NCBI GenBank assembly: GCA_038230335.1
Contig: JBBRNL010000001.1
Location: 496,001 to 560,000 of the forward strand
DNA length: 64,000 nucleotides
From: JBBRDU01 sp038230335
GTDB taxonomy: Bacteria; Verrucomicrobiota; Verrucomicrobiia; Chthoniobacterales; UBA10450
Reading direction: 5' to 3'
Position 1 is the stretch's first letter. Each line of letters opens with the position of its first letter. The notes under the pieces are model-generated. The model did no database searches. It saw only the letters and a program-made list of their open reading frames with translations, and was not told the origin of the DNA. Shown here piece by piece: positions 61,524 through 64,000 of the stretch. Position numbers and translations under genes: made by a program.

Positions 61524-62987
61524 ATGAGAAACCAACCTGTCCTCCGTCTGCTCGCGCCGCTTATTTTCGGTGTTTTGTGCGTGAATGTTTTGACGATGCC
61601 GGCGGCAGAATATGCGGGGGACGCGCAGTCCGTGCGGATGGAAGCGATCACAGTTCTAAACGACGGCCGTTGGGCCGTGCCGGATAATGTGGCGACTCAA
61701 TTCGGGCCGCGCGGGAGTTATTTCTTTCAGAATGAGAAGGGTGACTGGTATCCGAAGTATGGGGTTCTAAACACTCTCATCTACCTCCCTTTTCTCTGGC
61801 TCGAGAAAAAGTTGAGTGGCCGCGTTGGATTCGACACCGATCACACCCTTTATCTAAATTTACTGAACTTGGCGGCCGCTGCCGCGACAGCGCTGTATCT
61901 GGGGTTGCTGGCCAGACGCTACTCCGATTCCAATCTTGTCGCGTCGATCTTTGTTGTCGCCTCCATTTATTCCACCTTCTGGTGGAATTACCTGCGCGCG
62001 CAGACCTTCGAGACCTACCTCACACTGATGGCGCTGGGATTGTACTATCATCTCATTCGGGGGCGCGATGATGGCCGAACGGCTCACCGCCAACTTCTGA
62101 TCGCCGGTATTTATCTCGGGGCGCTTTGCCTCTGCAAGACAGTCTTCGTCGCGTTGTTCCCGGTCATCGCAATGACCTTGCTGTGCCGCGAGGATTCTGG
62201 GCTATCGCGTCGTCAGAGTTGGACCCGACTCATCTATTTCGGCCTGCCGGTCGCGTTTTGCGTGCTCATTCTACTGACCACAAACGAGTATAAGTTTGGA
62301 TCTTTCTTTAACACTGGATACACGCAGTGGCAGGATGAACCGCAGCTTTTTACTGTGAACATTCTTCCCGCGCTGCGCGGTTATCTCTTTGATCCGCAGA
62401 AGAGTATTTTCCTGTATTTTCCGGTCCTTTTCTTTGCTCTGCCGGCTTGGCCGACTTTTTTCCGAAAGAATCGATCGGATGCGGTGCTGGCCCTGTCGTT
62501 AGCCGTCGTGGTTGTGATTCTGCACGCCGCGCGGCTGGAATGGCGCGGTGCCGCGGGCTATGGCCCTCGCTATCTTTTGCCGGTCGCGCCAATCCTGGCC
62601 ATTCCGTTCGTTTACTCTCTCAACTGGCTGACTGCATTATCCAACAAGACGGCCAAGTGGGTCGCGGTGACCGCACTGACAGCCGTGCTCGGCTGGTCGC
62701 TGATTTTGCAGATCGCGCTCAATTCTCTCCCTTTCTACTTCTGGAACGATCTGGTCGCGCTTGTGGAAGAGTCCGACGAAAGAGGCGCGGCCGACTATTT
62801 GTATTCGCACCATCCCGGGACCATTCATCTCGAGTTCCTTTGTTACGCGCGTGGTTATCGTTCGAACCTTGTTCGTTACGTGATTGATCGGCTCGCGCCC
62901 GCCAACTTCGCACGAATGGAAGGATTGAAGGTGGAAACGCGATTTAATTATTACTGGTACTCGCACCCGGTGGAGGATCGGCCCTGA
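61524..62987 (+). CDS. Polytopic membrane glycosyltransferase-like protein
   Basis: 487 residues from ATG 61524, with about 10-11 membrane spans. The first periplasmic loop contains EYAGDAQSVRMEAI and YPKYGVLNTLIYLPFLW, reminiscent of the acidic-loop catalytic region of GT-C (PMT/ArnT-like) glycosyltransferases using lipid-linked sugars. No exact family recognised. In-frame TTG 61473 and GTG 61485 are possible earlier starts. Followed 17 bases later by comEC. Confidence 0.65.
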   Translation: MRNQPVLRLLAPLIFGVLCVNVLTMPAAEYAGDAQSVRMEAITVLNDGRWAVPDNVATQFGPRGSYFFQNEKGDWYPKYGVLNTLIYLPFLWLEKKLSGRVGFDTDHTLYLNLLNLAAAAATALYLGLLARRYSDSNLVASIFVVASIYSTFWWNYLRAQTFETYLTLMALGLYYHLIRGRDDGRTAHRQLLIAGIYLGALCLCKTVFVALFPVIAMTLLCREDSGLSRRQSWTRLIYFGLPVAFCVLILLTTNEYKFGSFFNTGYTQWQDEPQLFTVNILPALRGYLFDPQKSIFLYFPVLFFALPAWPTFFRKNRSDAVLALSLAVVVVILHAARLEWRGAAGYGPRYLLPVAPILAIPFVYSLNWLTALSNKTAKWVAVTALTAVLGWSLILQIALNSLPFYFWNDLVALVEESDERGAADYLYSHHPGTIHLEFLCYARGYRSNLVRYVIDRLAPANFARMEGLKVETRFNYYWYSHPVEDRP

Positions 62988-63004
62988 GTGGCTGAGCGAC
63001 TGCG

Positions 63005-64000
63005 ATGAAGATCCCAACGGCACCGCGTCAGCCTTTTGTTGGATTGTTTCTGGCTGCCGCGGTTGGAATCATGGCGGCTGAATTCTTTCCCGTGGCGGGT
63101 TCGGGCCTCGTCGTCATCGCGCTTACGGCCTGTGTGCTCGCCGTCATTCTAATCATTTGGCCCAGACTTCTCTGCACATACGGCATGGTGTCAGTTGGGT
63201 TTTTCCTGCTGCACATCGCACAGACCACGAACACCGCCGGACAATGGCTGGCGGCGCGTCTGGGTGATCGACCGCGTGCCGTCAGAGTGACCGGCGCAGT
63301 GGTGACGGAGCCAAAGATCGCAAACGGCGGAGCGGCGACATTCCTGTTGCGTCTCCATTCGATCGCGCTCGAAGACAAAACGGAAGACACCGATGCGACC
63401 ATTCTAGTGCGCTGGCGTGGCACGACAGAATTTGGTGATGAGCTAAGCCTGTTCGGCCTGGCTCAACCAATCAATGGACCACGTAATCCGGGAGAATTCG
63501 ATACGCGGTCGTATCTGGCGCGCCGCGATATTTATCGTCGCCTCTTCGTCCGATATGCGGAGGATGGAGTTCTCATTCGGCACGGCGGCGGAAATCCGGT
63601 GTTGCGCGCGGCGCAGCGTTCCCGTGGTCGGATTCAGGCCATGCTTTGTCGTGGGCTGGAAGACGCGCCCGACGTGCAAAACTTTATCAGCGGTCTCGCG
63701 CTCGGTCTACGGCATCAGACGCAGGAAGACATCGAAGAGCCATTTCAACAGACCGGCACTCTGCATTTATTTGCCGTGGCCGGTCTGCACGTCGGCATCG
63801 TCGCGCAGTTACTATGGATGCTGGCAACCGTCAGTCGATTATCTCGCAGGTGGGCGGCGGGCTTGATCATCCCGGCGCTCTTATTTTATGCCTGTATCAC
63901 AGGTCTTCATATTTCAAGCATCCGCGCCGCCGTCATGGCCTCCATTCTGTTGGCGGGCGTTTTTTTCGAACGCAAAGTCCTTGTGCTTAATAGTCTCGCG
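63005..64000 (+). CDS. comEC: ComEC/Rec2 DNA-uptake channel (3' truncated by the window)
   Basis: Open from ATG 63005 to the window end (332 codons, no stop). N-terminal membrane spans, then an OB-fold-like DUF4131 region with GPRNPGEFDTRSYLARRDI, then the competence-channel signature TLHLFAVAGLHVGIV and SSIRAAVMASILL. ComEC passes single-stranded DNA across the inner membrane. The metallo-beta-lactamase-like C-terminal part, if present, lies outside. Co-directional with the membrane glycosyltransferase-like gene. Confidence 0.92.
   Translation, partial: MKIPTAPRQPFVGLFLAAAVGIMAAEFFPVAGSGLVVIALTACVLAVILIIWPRLLCTYGMVSVGFFLLHIAQTTNTAGQWLAARLGDRPRAVRVTGAVVTEPKIANGGAATFLLRLHSIALEDKTEDTDATILVRWRGTTEFGDELSLFGLAQPINGPRNPGEFDTRSYLARRDIYRRLFVRYAEDGVLIRHGGGNPVLRAAQRSRGRIQAMLCRGLEDAPDVQNFISGLALGLRHQTQEDIEEPFQQTGTLHLFAVAGLHVGIVAQLLWMLATVSRLSRRWAAGLIIPALLFYACITGLHISSIRAAVMASILLAGVFFERKVLVLNSLA

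Overview
The window looks like chromosome of a free-living, probably soil-dwelling member of the Verrucomicrobiota (Chthoniobacter/Udaeobacter-like). This is inferred from the division cluster, a divergent FtsZ, FtsX-like orphan-type permeases, Tat and Sec exported redox and cell-wall proteins, moderately high GC and short palindromic intergenic repeats. No sequence search was possible, so the taxonomy is inference. I see no rRNA, tRNA, CRISPR array, insertion sequence or prophage.

Layout. 0-7 kb: the end of a division/cell-wall cluster on the + strand, a murC-murB fusion (cut by the window edge), ddl, ftsQ, ftsA and ftsZ. 7-16.5 kb: two M20-type peptidases flanking a family B DNA polymerase, then a nucleotide-carrier-like membrane protein in an operon with a Tat-exported NAD(P)-dependent epimerase-like protein, and a frameshifted Tat-signal aldo/keto reductase. 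16.5-20.5 kb: an accessory island of small exported proteins with two paralogous Cys/His (CHAP-like) proteins on the + strand, two paralogous 3D-domain proteins on the - strand, an OsmC peroxidase and a small membrane protein. 20.8-22.5 kb: a sulfotransferase-fold protein next to a fold-type IV aminotransferase-like protein that lacks the PLP lysine. 22.5-32 kb: mostly housekeeping genes (mutS, TPR protein, DUF4142 protein, pyruvate kinase, sigma-70 family factor, comM).

32-44.4 kb is the most coherent accessory module. A STAS-like protein diverges from an NtrC-family regulator and NtrY-like kinase. These are followed by a textbook sigma-54 promoter with upstream dyad sites, and then by a small membrane protein, a membrane-fusion protein, two MacB-type ATPases alternating with two large FtsX/MacB-type permeases, and a DUF4097 lipoprotein. 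I read it as a self-contained envelope-response/efflux system. Its small first protein has a paralogue at 16.5 kb.

44.4-64 kb: mixed housekeeping and metabolic genes. These are TPR proteins, yajQ, moaD-like/hpt, yjbQ, a serine hydrolase, pepF, thuA-like, a uracil-DNA glycosylase family protein, cbpA-like dnaJ, rpiB, a UbiA prenyltransferase, a degenerate metallo-beta-lactamase-like protein, pilC/gspF, an Lhr-type helicase, rarA, a polytopic glycosyltransferase-like protein and the 5' part of comEC, which runs off the window.

The observations I rate highest are the sigma-54/two-component/ABC module with its own promoter architecture, the duplicated CHAP/3D secreted pair, the sulfotransferase-like plus lysine-less aminotransferase-like pair, and FtsZ with a rewritten T7 catalytic loop.
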